Below are positions 12,801 through 27,800 of a stretch of 64,000 nt of DNA, in pieces (position 1 is the first letter of the stretch; the number at the start of each line of letters is the position of its first letter). A model generated the notes under the pieces. The model did not search any database and was not told the DNA's origin. It was given only the letters and a program-made list of their open reading frames with translations. Both the position numbers and the translations under genes were made by a program. The DNA lies in assembly GCA_034008185.1 (NCBI GenBank), contig CM067089.1, positions 23,222,213 to 23,286,212 on the forward strand, written 5' to 3'. Origin of the DNA: Gorsachius magnificus. Taxonomy: Eukaryota; Chordata; Aves; Pelecaniformes; Ardeidae.

Positions 12801-15800
12801 ACTCTTTTCACCTGTAGCAAATACTAAGTAATCTGAGTTAGCTCAAGTCTACAGTGAAGAAGCCTCAGTTGGCTCTCAAGGGCTAAGCCAGCTAATTCAC
12901 ATCTGCCACAAGCTAAGAGCATACACACAAACCATCAACATGGATCAGCTGACACACAACATTCCCTTACTACAGCTCATGTGTCTGAGTGCTAATATGG
13001 TCTCTTGCACACAGTTTATTCCCCATTTCCTCCATCAAATGCGAATTAAGAGTATTTGACATCACAAGTTTTCTGTATTGCCTTTCCTTAATTTTATGGT
13101 TCTCACACATTCAGTCCTAAACCTGCAAGCACAAACACACGCATGGCTTTACTCACGTGAGTGGTCCCAAGCAGAGATGCAGGATAAGAAGGGAATTTAT
13201 GAATAAACTACAAAGACTTTTCTCCAGCCTTTATATCACCAACATTTACCTTGCATAGGATGATAGGAAAGGAAAATCCCTACTACCCAATAGTGGATTA
13301 ACAGTCCCCAGACTACTTATCCGGCTGTTCTGAGCCTTCCCCCTTCAACATTTAAAGTAGATTTTACACATAAAATTGTACCTTCAACAGCTGAAAAAAA
13401 TAATTCACTTCAACTACAATTAATACAAAGTACAAAGATATTACAATAAACAAGTGGGAAGGAATCCAAACAACAAAAAGCAAGCTACACAAGACTCGCA
13501 TTTCTATTCATTTGCAAAGTGAAGAGTGATTTTGTAGCTAAATTCTTTAGAAACAAGCAGATTATATAAAAGAAAAGAAATTACAGAAGTAAGAGAGAAA
13601 TGTTGGCAGTGAAGATAGAAGATGTGCAGCATTTAGGTGACTAAGTATAAGTCAGTGCTTTGCAAGTGGTTTTTTTTTCCTTCACAGCACAGACTGTCAC
13701 ACATCTTTTAGGGACTGAAACAGTATTATCTTGTACCTTGTAGTGACTCCCGTCAAGATAGAAGAGGCTTATGTTTCACTTCAGAGTGTACAACTACTCC
13801 AGTTAAGCATTTCTCCCCCCAAAGTTCTTTCAACCTGATAGGGAGTGTTTGGTTAGCATCCTTCAAGTACTGTAACAGAAATGACTTAAAGGTATTTAGT
13901 GCTGCTGGAGCTAACTTGGGGTCTGCCTAGACTAATTAGAGCCCAACTTAGCCTTGTAGAATGAAGGCTGCTAGCTTTGCCTAAATATTTTCTCCTCCTT
14001 TGATAAATTGCAAATTTTGTCCTATTATCACTGGAATTTTAATAGCTACGGAGGAGATGCCAAGAATCAAAAGTCTGCAGGACACAGGCTTTGTCATCTT
14101 TACCTGGACCCTCTGGAACAAAGACTAAATCCAGTATAACGCATAAATATACGAATTACATTCCCAATAATATTAGCTAACACAATAAACTTCTTTTTAA
14201 ATTCACCAAAATAACAAGCCAGGATTTCTGTCTGAGTGCCCAATCATATGCTTAAAAGATGTCCCCCACTGAACGTACCACTTAAATACCTCATCCTTCA
14301 GAGCTGGGATGGCTTCAGAAGCAAACAGTGATATTCAAAGGAAAAGTTTGGTTTTGTAGGGGTTGTGTGCATGTCTTAAGAATATGTTAGATGAAAAAAT
14401 TAAATTAAACAGATTAAGACAGAAAACCCCTGCTCCCTCCCACTGAAATCTCAGTTGCAGGAATAGGGCAGCCAGAATACGCACATTTTTCTCAGCAGCA
14501 CAGGTTGGTAGGAGCAAGAGAGGGCTTATGCAGCCACTCTTCATGCCCCCATTCTGAAGTACCCGGGTGCCTGAGGTCATACGACCCAATGGTGGTCCTT
14601 CCCCGGAGAACGATGTGGGATAGGGTCCATAATTTTCTGGGCTGGAGTAGTGGGTAAATGGCCATTAAATGAAGAATCCTGCTCTTGCCCAGAACGATTC
14701 AGTTGACAGGTCAATGTGGATGGCTTCTTTATAGCCCCACGGATCAGCACTTGAAGATTTGGCAGACTGACTTTCTCGGAAAGGTTTTGGGTAGGTAAAA
14801 AAAGGGGGAAATGCCCACACAGGTGGCTAGCTAAGGGAACAGAATGACTATAGCTAAGGCTGAATCAGGGAAGATGAGGACAACTGAATTTAGGTGGTGA
14901 GACGAACTAAGCTGAAGGGAATAACACAGGATAGAATCAGTAGGAGAAAAAAGAAAAAGAAAAGGAGAAAGTCACTAAAAATGACAGAACAAAAGGTTAC
15001 ATGCTGAACTTCATGCTTACATGTTTGCAACCATCCCCCTACCCTCCCTTTTCTGCCAACTTCTGCATAGTGAGTTTTGCACAGAGGAATCTAATCCACT
15101 AAACTCTGTGCCACTTTTGCAGACCATATAAACACAATATTCCACTAGCACTTTCAATTTTGTCGTCTTCGTATTCTGAAGATCAACATAAATTTTGTTT
15201 CCTCATCACTCAAATTCTGCTCCAACTCTCCCTTCTTTGTCACACTCTACCTAGGACTATGACTGGAACCTACAGCGTTAATTATTTGCTAAAAAACTGA
15301 AAGTACTGTTAGGCTATCTAAATCCAGGTATTACAGTTACTTGGACCTCTGATGAAGAATGTAAGAGTACTGAAGGAAACCAACTTGAAACATCTTTTCT
15401 GGATTTTGATGTGAAAAATATTTGTACCATGGATTGTTTCAAATGAAACAAATATGCATGTATCATCACAATACAAGAGAGCAACTATTTTGGAACTAGA
15501 AGGACAAAATGGTATGATAGCTGTGACACTCTGGTGCAACAAACAGTTGCTGATTCAACTGATATATCTTCTTAGAAAGTCTATTTAAGGCACAATAAAG
15601 CAACTTTTCAAACAGACTTAGCAGATCATATTTCTGATTTTTGAGAAATCTGACTGTAACTCATGCACTGCTTTTTCAGAAGTGATGTTAGAAGTTAGTA
15701 CTGTATGCAGAAACAGGATGACTAGGGTCAATGGGCATGAATAATAGAAGACATCTAAGCCTTCAGACTTCCAGTTAACCTCTTTTCAACCAAAGAGTGT

Positions 15801-18800
15801 TCAGGCAGACTGTTCAGCTGCCTGAAGGAACATATATTGAGATTGCCTTCTCATTGCAGATTCTCACTTGCTTCCATGGCACAGGCAGGAAATCATCTTA
15901 GGCTCCTCCCTGGTGCAGTAAACACTACCAACACCCACTTACATAGCAAGTCGTTAGTGCTCAAGTATGGGAGATTCTGGTGATGAAAGTGCCGTTCCCA
16001 GACAGCTGCAACTCCTGAAATGAAGTAACTGCCCGTAGATGAGTAAGTAGCACACGCAACACTTACCAAACCATACAATGGCACTGTACAACAGACTCCA
16101 ACTTGCAGAATTAAATAACCAAAGAAAACAGGTAGGATTGTGGATAACAGAAAACATGCCTGTAAAGCTTTGTCTGGCTAGATATAGGTCTACAAATGCC
16201 AGTAACACATTTAAAATTACACCTATTTTTTTGTGAATGCCAATGGTTCATTACAAACCAAAAACGTTTAGGGTACTAAAGTGTTCACTATTCTGTTATA
16301 GGTTGTATATACAGAGATTTTTCACTGGAATCCACTGCAGTCATCATATTGAATCACAATGATCACACAGATATAATGGTATCAGCTACCTGTGTCCCTG
16401 CTGCTTTGTGAAGCTGCATCATTCTCCACATTGTAGATGACCGTCCCCTGCGAGTCAGAGGAGAAGTGACTGACCACAGACTCATGGTGTGCCTGTTTAT
16501 AAGGATAGCTGTCTGTAGAGGAATCTGTCCTGGTATCACTCGAGATGGAAGGTTCTCTCCCTAGGGAAGGAAGCAATGTAAAATTTCAGTCTTTTGGGGC
16601 TATTATAAAGTCAGGAGAGGCTAAAAAAAGAAAACAGGAATGGAACAGAACTACAGAGAAGCTAACAGGAAAACAGAGTACCAAACATACAAACTCAGGT
16701 TCAAGGATGCTAGAGCTTACGGGAAAGGTCCTCTCCTTTGAAAGGGAGGGGAAGAGTGTCATTCCTTCTGTAAACCTTTATTTCTTTCTCTCTGATAACT
16801 CCAAATTTATCAAATCCTTTTATGATGCAAAATTAAACTACGTCCATTGGACTGAAACTATACATTAGTACCACACTGAAATTATTCTTTATTAAATTTT
16901 GACACTGTCAAGTGTAATTAAAATATGAAATACACTGCTTCAGGGGAAGTCAAAGTTAAAAAATTCATCAAGTATGAACTATTAATAAGGCAACAAGAAC
17001 ATCACAAGTTGTAATAATTAACACATTTCATCTATTATGAATCAAAAGCTTTTCTAGTAAAATTTTATACAGGGATTACATTATCTAAAGCAAAGTAACG
17101 TGCTCCTTCTCAAGAAGCTAGCATTGGTCCACTCCACAAGTGGGGTACTGAAAAGGATGAAGCTTCATGATTAAACTTCAGTATAGTAGTTCCTAAACTC
17201 AGTAAAAGAGGAGAAAAAGACAAACTCCTCCCACCACTTTCAGTACATAAAATTAAAAATCTGAACAGCTTGAAGACTGTTGGCCATTTTATACATGTGA
17301 TGTATACACTGCTGAATATACAGGGTATTAGTTTCATACACATTTCTCAGTGGAGAAATTAACGAAGAAAAAAGAAATTAAAGAAGAAAGTAATTCTTAT
17401 GTTTAATCAAAAACACTCAGCCTAAAGGGCATTTCACATTTTCAGTGAGAGCAATTCCTGTAGTTGATGTTCTATTTAAGGATGCCTATCAAATTCTTCA
17501 GTCAGGAACTTCCCCTCACCTCCCTGCTGGTTAAAAAAAAATCTTACTGGTCTAAAGAAGTATAGAATACAGCTGTTAACAGAAATGACAGTCACAGAAA
17601 GAAAGGTGAATGTAGGCAACAGGAATGAGTGCTGTGGAACTGAGTACTAGGAAATAATCAAAGTCTTTATTCAAAAGAAAATCAGAAACATTAAGACGAA
17701 TTGTTTGCACTTAGCCTCACAACGTTTCACTCCAGCACCTTTGATAATCTTTCCTCCATAATTTGTAGTATCAGTTCTTGATGTGATTAGATGCATTTAT
17801 CACACTCCCTTGACAAAAGTTCAGGTTCAATATTGTGATTAACAACTTAATAATAAGCAATTTCTATCCATTTTTTAATTATGGGCTGTGGATATCTCAA
17901 AACACTGAGGAATCCAGAAGCAGCTGTAGTTAGACTTAGTGAGAGACAAAAAGGCCATTCTGAAAAAAGCGTGTTAGGATAGAAAACTCTGGATCTCAAC
18001 AAGGCTAGAAAATAATTCACTTTTATTTGACAGGAAAATGTGTAGGGTATGATTTCTCCTGGCACTTCAACCTACAGCATCTCACAAATTCTCTCAAAAG
18101 CTTAGTATCAATGTTGAACGCCACAGACTACAGGAGTAAGCCTTGAGGAGTCACCAAGTGTTTTTGAACCAAACGAGCAAGTTACTCACTATAGCCTTCT
18201 GAATTTTATCTGCAAGCAAACACCTTTTAATATATATTTTTTTGTATTCAGCTTCCTGAAGTAATTTTAAAACACAGTAATAGTCGATACTGCAGACAAT
18301 GAGCAGAAGGGTTATCGATGTATTTCCTGGAGATCAACCAGCAGAACAGCAAGGCAAATTGATATACAGCTCGCAACTGATATATAGCACTGAAAGCTCT
18401 CCTCTCCCTCCTCCAGACTTCCCATTTTTTTTGGAACAGGAAGATAGGTTTAAAAATTGCAAGGCATCGTGTCAAGTGAGAAGCAAAGGTTGTCTCAGTG
18501 TTTTTATTTGCATTTATTTTAAGAGGAGTTGGAGATTTATTTCGTTACTGGTAGATTGTCAACACAAATAAGGAGACAGCAGACGTTCTCTACAGATTCA
18601 CTGACCAGGAAGCATAAAGTTAGCGATTGGCCAGGAAAACCATAAATATTCTTGGAATTACAGTTGTATAAATAGGCTAAAATCCTGGAAGAAATATTCT
18701 ATTTCTGGGTTTAGTCTTGCCTTGCTGTTCTTGGCAACTTATACACCCATCTCTAATTCAGGATATTCTCTGCAAACATCCCAAAATAGAAACAATCTTC

Positions 18801-21800
18801 TTTTGCAAGGCCATTACAATATAAACTTAGATCCAGTTTTTATTTTCACCCTATCTGGATTGCAATTGCATATCTTTCTCAGAATTTATCTGTTCCTTTT
18901 TAAGAGAGGCCTCAACCCCCAATGGTGTGACTAAATATCTGAAATTATCCAGAACTTCAGTAAACCAACAGCCTGTTCAGACCACTACTTATACCTTGAG
19001 CAGACCAAATTCTAACCTTTGAAACACCTTATTTGGATATATCTTTCTAATTCAATGGATTACCATTTATATAAAGAATTCAGGAAGTAAAAATGTTCTG
19101 AAGGCTTCCAAGAAAATCTATAGCTGTACATCTTTTCTTATGCAAAACAGACCATGAATAATGAAGAAATAAACATGTTGTGTGGGCATAAACCTTTGCT
19201 GATCCCTTCCCCTTCAGTCTCCCACAAATCAGCTCCTATCTATTGCACTGCTTTATCTGAGTAAAAGACAAGCCAAAGGCTGAAGATAAGCTGCACTGAT
19301 TCTGTCTCTCTCATTTTTTTATTTTTAATAAAACTGTTTTCTTCTCCTTCCCCCCACATCCCTTCACCATCCTAGCAAAGGACTCATTTATGATGTTTCC
19401 TTAATGTTTCTTTTCCTTAACTTCCCTCCTGAGTTTAATTCTGCAGCTTCCTTTAATTTTTACGTGTTTGTGCATCTCTACTCTCATTCCCTTCCTGTTG
19501 AAACTGCTGATGGATTTATGAACTCAGGCATTGAAGTCATCAGTTATTGTTCCTCTCTATGCCCCTGCCACAACAGGTCCTTCACCTTTTTTTTTCCCCA
19601 GTTTCTTTCTCCAAACCTTTTGGGAAAAGATTACTACCCAAACAATCAGAGTCTTGGACTGAGAGAGAGGTTCAAAGGTGAAACACTGGAAGTCCTCTTC
19701 AGAATTCTAGACCAGCTTTGACAAGCAACAAGGACCCCTGCTAACAAAAACACCCAAAACAGAAGAAAAACTTTTCACATGCAGCATTACAACGTAAAGG
19801 TATAAGGCATATAGTCCAGACTGCTTACCCGAGTCTTCACTGTCATAGCAAGTCCTGCTATATTGCTGTAAATCCACGTGAGGGGGCAAGTCTTGTGTTG
19901 ACACTGGAGTTCCTCTCGGATCTGCATACAGCAGCAGCAAAGGCTGATAATGACCCTTAATGCACTTTGTCACAACATCTTTCCATTTTGGACCAATCTG
20001 AATTAACAATAACAACAAAAAATGCACAAGAAAGATTTTCTGTCATAATTTTCTACAATAAGCTTTTTTCCCCTCGTGCTTCTTTCACAGTTTGATTTTC
20101 CACTGATATTCTTTAACTCCTTCTATATCCAGCATTGAACTGGGCTCACCAGGAGAACTCTGACTGCTGGTCACATGTTAGAAAACACATCAAAAAGGGA
20201 CATGAACTCTAAAAAGTAACTGAAAGTAAACTGCCTCTTAAAATTGGCATTTCCATTCCTCTTTGAGATTCACCTTATTTCAGAAAATAAGGTACCACTT
20301 GTGACACCAGCTGGTCAAGAACACACCCTTACAACACCCTGGAAACAACCCAACGAAAATCAAGGTATTCACCATCTCAATGCTAAACAAGTTACAATTC
20401 CTGCTAAAAATATGACTACAAAAATAATCCTTCCCTTTCACATGTTTTTTCCATAAAAAGCTTTTCATCCACTGAAATGTTCTAACTTTGCATCAGTCAA
20501 AAAAAAAAATAAAAAAAGAAAAAAGCAATTGTTAACAAAATTTCTTAATCCATCCATCAGCATAAAAAAAATGAAAAATAAAAGACATTAACAGCACGAC
20601 AGCAAATTCAAGTCAAAGCTAACCACTTTGGTGTGTGAATATTTCTGCTGTTACAGAACTTCCACAAGCCATAGGCCAGGCAATAATTCATATAGTTATA
20701 TTAATCTCAAAAATCTTTCCCACGTACTAATACAGGTTTCACCTAATACACTGAACATCTCTTCCAACAAATTTGCTCCATACACGAGTATCCTACTAAA
20801 GCACTGCAGTACCTATCCTTGGTGAAGTTTTGCTGCAGAGAAACGTGACTGTGGACAAATGCAAGGATTAGAGTTTTCCCTTGGAGACTGTGCTTGGCAT
20901 GAATACAGGAGAAAACTTTCCCCTCTCATCATTGTGCTTCCATGACTAGAAGGAATAAAAGGAGAGTGATGTGAAATAATGCCAAACAAAATAATGGGAT
21001 GTAATAACAGTGTGGCAAGATCCCAGCACTGGTATCTTTAATGTCAAGGATCTCATGTTTGGTGAAAAGGGGTGATGGGGGGGAAAAAAAGCACTAACAG
21101 AAGAAGCAGAAAATTTGTTGTTGGCAGCAACCACCAGCGAAGACTGGCATCTATATACTTCAACAAAGAACCCAAAAAGCAGGCACTAAATAGCTACACT
21201 GCTTGTCAGCAAGGGAAAGAGATGTATGTTAGCTGTGCACACAAGCCAACTGTAGGTTTTCAAACAACAGCATAAAAGCAAGACTGGCAACCAACAGAAC
21301 AGAACTCAGAATAGGGCTTCTGAGATTTCTGGTAAGCTTTTTTAAGAATGCTTTACTTTGCTCAGAAAAAGGAGCAATAGAGTTATGGATCTTGAATGGA
21401 AAAATAGCCAAAATTTCTCAAAATCTGTAGAAAACAGTATGGATCTGCACACAAGTAGCTAACAAATTTCTAACAGCTTATTTCTCTAAACATTCTTTTC
21501 TCACCTCTTTGACATGAGCATCATCAAAGTACATCCACTTGCGGATTTTAGTTTGGAAGAAGAAGGTAGAATAGTGTTTTCCGTAGTAACAGATCATTCC
21601 CACCAAATACAGCTCTGAGTGTTTCGCTCTGTCATCAGTTACTCTGAAGAAGAGCTTCAAGAAGGGAGGTGAGAAAAATGAAAGGAGAAATTAATAAAAT
21701 GCTCAGAATTTTACATACTGCTTTGTGTTTGAAGACCTCAAAGTACTATAGAAAGGTGTCAGGTTTTTACTTCAAGAGAGAAAACATGGCAATAAATACT

Positions 21801-24800
21801 TAAGTTTTTATTTAATACTTAGTTTAAGCAAACCCAGTGACATAGGCCAGGAACAGGCTTCTACCAACTCACCAGATGCTCAAGAATAGAGTCAGTCTTG
21901 AAGACTGGGGCTGTACTTTAATGAAGACAGTTACAACAATGATATAATACCTTTTCAGAATTTGAAGTGTGATTCTATTCTGAAAATCTGTATTCTCTGT
22001 GTCATGCTTGCTGATTATATCAAATACTGTTTAAAACATTCGTTCCTCTCTGCTGTGTAGAAACAAAGCAGTTCTGACAGTGAACAGCTGGCATTTATTC
22101 TGACTTAAGCAAAGACAAACTTATGACACCACCACATAAAAGATGAAGACATTAATAGGTCAAAAGAACTCAGCACACAGAAAAAATTGTATTCTATTTA
22201 ATTGAGCATGTTTTATTTAAAAATGCACAGGACTAATTTTTTAGTGCGTTACTGCTTTACTATGCAAAGAGCACCCTGTTTCATAAAACATTTCCATTAA
22301 CTTGCACTAATTTTGGTACACTATGCACTTCCCAATGCACTTTTTTATGTGTGTTTATATATTTTTTAATTATTATTTTAATGTAATACCTCAATTCTAC
22401 AATAAGACACAGCTACAATTTGTTATACCAGTAACTCAGCTCCAAAGCATCAGCTACTGTAAAATAAGTGAATCCTCTATGGGACAAACCTCCAGATCCC
22501 TACTTAATTTAATCTATCATTCAGTCACACAATGCCAAATGCCAGCCATCATGTCTCAGAGACTGCTCAGTTATAAATAACTCTTAACTGTTACTACAAC
22601 ATTTCAAAGAAAAGAGGATTTAAAGTAGTTAAAAAAAACAAACCACCAAAACCAAAAAAACAAACTACGTTTTGTCTTCAAAAGAAATAAATTCCTGTTC
22701 TTCAAAATGAAAGAGTAAACATGTATTTTCAGAGAAATAGCACAAACCCCAGTGCAAAACTTCCTTGCACTTAAATGTATTTTTTGATTCAGACACGCTT
22801 TGTTTTCTGGAGTAATTTTTAATTTTCAGTCATTTTGGAAATTCGAGAACATGCAATTACACTAGGACTTTCACAGGTTTTGTGAAGCATTCAGAAACAG
22901 GTCAGATCCTTGGATCTGACCTCTATTCCTCTATTTATAGACAGTGAAATGGTAACGATGGTGACTTTTTATTTTTCTCAATCCACTACTACAGACAACC
23001 ATGAGAAAGACTGTGTTTGTAGGTTGTGTCAAAATACAAAAAAAATCTCACATCTCCCAGTTTAAGGCAAGTGCCCAGGCTGTGAATCACATCCTCAGCC
23101 AGATCAGAGTGGTCCGAGTCCCAAACCAAGCCAATAGTGATGATCTGGGGAGAGTTCATCAGCACACGACGAATACGGATCTTCTCCCCACAGTTACTCT
23201 GAGGATTTAAATAAAACAAAACATTGAATGTAATCCTTCTCTTCTTATAATGTTAGGGCCAGGCCCCAACAATTACAAGTTTCAAAAAGTATAGCTTCCA
23301 AGGACATTGTGGTGAAACACAGCAGACCTAACATGCTCAGTGTCAAGATATGAGCTTCTTATGTCACAGATGAGGAGTGTTATCAAGACTATCTGGTATT
23401 TGCAAGTTTTGAAGTGTACACTGCTGATTCTCCTCATACTACAGATAACGATTAAAAGGTATAGTGCAAAAGTAGGTTTACTTAAAAAAAGATAAGCAAG
23501 CATACAGGAAAGTTCCCAAAAACATTCTTAGGAATTGGAGAGAAAGCTCACTTTCTTTTTGATCAGAATCTCCAATTAAAATTATATTTGCAGAGACTGA
23601 TCCTTTATATGACAGTGTCAAAAAAACCTTCAAGGTGCTGCTTTGCTGTTAAAATTGCGTGGTTGTTCTACAAAGTACCTCAAGCATCCTATCTCAGACA
23701 GGATAGTTAGGTCAGTATTCATATAAATGAGAGCAGCAGCTCGAAGATCAGGGGAATAAGAGGTGCTTTACTAACCCATAGCAGTTCTTTCTTATTTCCT
23801 GTTTCCCTTCCCCCTCCCATTTTTATTTTTTAAAATAACTACCAGCGCTCATTGACTGGCCAGTCTCCCCTCATTCTCTAGCCAGAGTACTTCTCAGAGA
23901 TAAGCTTGCCTGTGAAGCTAAGACATTTCTCAATGGTCTTTCCAATCCATCCCCTGTTGGAATTGTGGGCATCTTGAAAGCATCACGAAAAAAGTTCACC
24001 GTCAGAATTAAGAGATTATCACTGTAATTTTAGCAAACAGCGCTTTGGGGGGGTGAGGCGGGGGGCGGTGCGGGACACAGCTATGACAAAGTCCCTTTGC
24101 AACACTCACTTTCCCCCTGTGGCAGGTCACAAAGGTACTTCTGCAAGATTCCAGAAAAAAAACCCATATACTGAGAATAGTTTCTCATCTCTACAGAGAC
24201 CAGTTTCACAATTGGATGTAATCATTCCTGACACTACAACCAGGGAAGAGATCGTAAAGCATTTCTTCCCCACAGCAATCTAGAAAATTAACCAGAATTT
24301 CAGTCCCAATTATCAGTGAGAAACAAAAATGAAAAATTAAAAAAAAAAAACAGAAGGAAACAAGCTTAACAGCAAGGCAATGAAGGCAGATTATTTTAAA
24401 CGTAGAAGACTGTGATGTTTAAATTTAGATATGAGGTTTTAATATGAAGATGACTATATTCACACATATTTTGCAAGGGTCATTCAAAGTGCAAGCATTC
24501 CTGTGGACTACCTCACAACAAACTTATTTTACTCTCAACTTGTCTTCTTTGCTTCAGCTAGCTAACATCAGCATTTTCTGCAAGATGGGAGGAATATGGT
24601 ATCCCGATAAAAAGCTTCCCTTGCATGACTTCTAGGCCACCCTCAGCTAAGCCTCAACTGAAAAAAATTCCCAAATAGAAAAAGAAAAGGGCAGCAAATA
24701 CTGGTAATGCATTTTTATCAAACTGATTATTTCACAGTTAAATAGCAATTCACCCTGACAAAGAACACTTTTCTATTAAATTTCCAATGATTTGTTTATT

Positions 24801-27800
24801 AAATAGCTAGACTCATGTGAATCTTTTAAACAACAATACAGTATCTTTACTTCTTTTACTCACATAAGTGAGCCACTATTTGCCGATAATCCAAAAAAAG
24901 AAGACAATGTTTTGATGAAGACTAAAAGTGAATGCTTCAGAGTTATAAGCTACAGAAAGTGGGGGGGGATAAAATGGAAATACTTACACTTCCCCCAGGG
25001 AACAGGCACACAAGCCATTCCTGTTAGAGCCTGTACTGCTTCACTGAGGACTGGTGAGGCATCCAAGAATAGCATTACATGAAGCAGCAATTATGCAGCT
25101 GTTTCTTGCCCTACCTGTTAATCAATATGTAAAAAAGTTTGATGACAACTCTTCTTGCATACTTATCTAAAGCCCTGGATCTGGACATACTCAAATTAAA
25201 AGGCAGAACATGGTATCAAACTCTTGCTTTAGAATTCAAGCTCTTATGATTTAAAAAAAAAAAAATATCATTTTTATATTTACATGATAAATTTTTATTT
25301 TTCTTAACCCAACTGATACACAGACTTAATTCAGCTGAATTTTGTCAGACTTCTACTGCATAGCAGAATGGAATATTTTTAAGAATAGCAGCCTGTGACT
25401 ATCAACCGCACGTACGCAGTGACTGTTTTTAAGTGGTTAAACACCGCCAGTCATCACTCTCAACAACTATAGCCTACACTTTCTGGTCGGTATCTCCCAT
25501 ACATGGAACAGAAAACCTCACTCAGAAAAACAAACCAATACTCCCTCAAATTTTCTGTGATGATTCCTGCCTTTGGCATAGCTCCTGCAGATGTACTGTA
25601 CAGCCCTTTGCTGTCAGGATATTCTCTGGCAGTGGGAAGCGGCAATCCTTTTATCTTTCTCTCTGACCAGCATTTTGACTGTATGGTGCAGGTACAGCAG
25701 TTTGGTCAACAGTTCAATTTGTTCCAACTGAATACTACTGAAAGGTAGTAATGAAGCTGAATGGAAGCTTATCTAGGGAAAACAACTGGTCTTGCACACA
25801 TGATTACAGTGACTGGTACAAAAGTTCTGCTATGCGTGCCATAGCATCGTACTGCTGAGAAGACTTTACAAGAAATGAGTACTTCTTTTCTCATGCTATT
25901 ATTACAGTAGAAGCATGCTGCCCTCAACAGAAATAATCACCAGAGAAATTGGATGAACTGTGGGAACACTGCTCTAAAAAGCCCAGCTAATCAAAACCAC
26001 TGTCAACATACAGAAATCTCCTATAAAAACATACAGCCTCCAAATTCTTTGTCATTTCTGTTTCTTCAGGTAAGATCCCAGAACCTTCATCACAGGATGA
26101 AAGCAGCATGATTTCAGCTTCATGTAATGCCAGTGCTGGAGGCCTCACCAACTCCCAGTGAAGTTGAACAGCAAATGTGATAGTGCTTCTAGCAGCAACA
26201 CAGGCTTGAACTGGAATGGATTGTGTGGACATTCCCTGGGAGCAATGTAAGCATTTCCAGTTTATTCCCCCTCACCACCTTTTTTTGTGGTTTCTAACTA
26301 TCTGAAACATTCATTTTTAGTTTCCATCCAAACACTATGTCTATTCCTATTCTCACTACTTGTGCCTAGTCAAAGAAGCACTCAACATCAGTAGTTTTTG
26401 CTTTCCTTCATCAAACAACTGAGAGGTGCTGAATTCAAACCTTTCTTTCATTTATGATGAGCTAAACCTTGAAAATGCTCATGATTTAGAGGTACACATC
26501 AGTGTAACCTACTAAACCTTTTCTGTCCTGTCCACCCACCTCCCCACTCCCCCCAAAAGGAAAACTAAGGACACTAACTGGACAGTTTCGTAGGTCTCCC
26601 ATAGTGCTGGCATTCTGTAGTAGCTCTCCAAACATATCTGGAGTTGGTTTCTCTCGTCTCTCCAGCATACAAATAGCTTGATTGCTTAAGTATAGAAAAA
26701 GCACAGAAAACAAAAGTTTATTAATAAAATAAAAACCCAAACCCACAATAAGTAAGTATATGTTTCACTTACATTTTATGAAAAGTTAAGAACCTTAAAA
26801 TACACAACAATTTTTATATATAATATTGTAGTACAGAAAAATCACACAATTATTAAGTCTGAATTACTACATGTTCCATGATAGCATTGCATAAAGAAAA
26901 CAAGTAAAACTAAAATAGAAACAGTTTCTAGTTTGGCTTAAAATTTTCATCTTAGAAGAAAGCTTCAGTATTTTGATAAATACTTGATTTCACAGTGAAG
27001 TATTTGCTTCAAAATGCTTCCCTTCAGTAACCGCAACCCTGCTAAAGTGGAAAGGTAAAGCACATCCTTAATAATAAAACTACAGACAAAAAATAGCAGA
27101 GTACCCAATTGATTTCACTGTCGAAGCTGAAAGAAAGATGACAATAAGTACACAAGACTACTAGTGCTCAAAGCATTTTCAAGCTTAAAATGGTTTAAGA
27201 GGTAAATAAATATATCACTGTTCACTGGTGTTTTTAAAATAATATGTGGCTTAAAATCTATTGAGATATTTCATATAAAATACTGAATACCATTTACATA
27301 ATTCTTTTCCTGTTTTTCTAATAAATAATATTCTGATACACAGTGTCTGCTGGTAACCTGAAGAAAAACTACAGCTCGATGGAACAGCAGGTAACAGCCA
27401 CAAGGGGGAATGCTTTACAATACTCCTGATACACTGGTAAAGTGGTAACTTTTAAGAGAGATCTGCACAAGAAGAGCAACTAGCCGTTTTCAAGATAATT
27501 TTTTTGGGCTCTGTATGTCTCGCATGCAGGACAAGAAACAAAGAGAAGTTTTCATCCCAATCAAAATTTCAAGACAGAAGCGAATAACAGACTCCTGCCT
27601 TGATCAGATTTAAGCAGCTGTTAACTGAGCAGCCACCTACTAAAAGAAGATTTCTCTCCTCTAGCATTCATTCAAACAAAATACTACAGAGCTAGTATTG
27701 CTCCGTGTACCATTTCCTTCAATGAAAGTTCATGGTAACCAGGGGAGTTCCCCAGTAACTAGAAAAAGCAAGAGCTATATATCCATCCAAGAAAGAGGAT

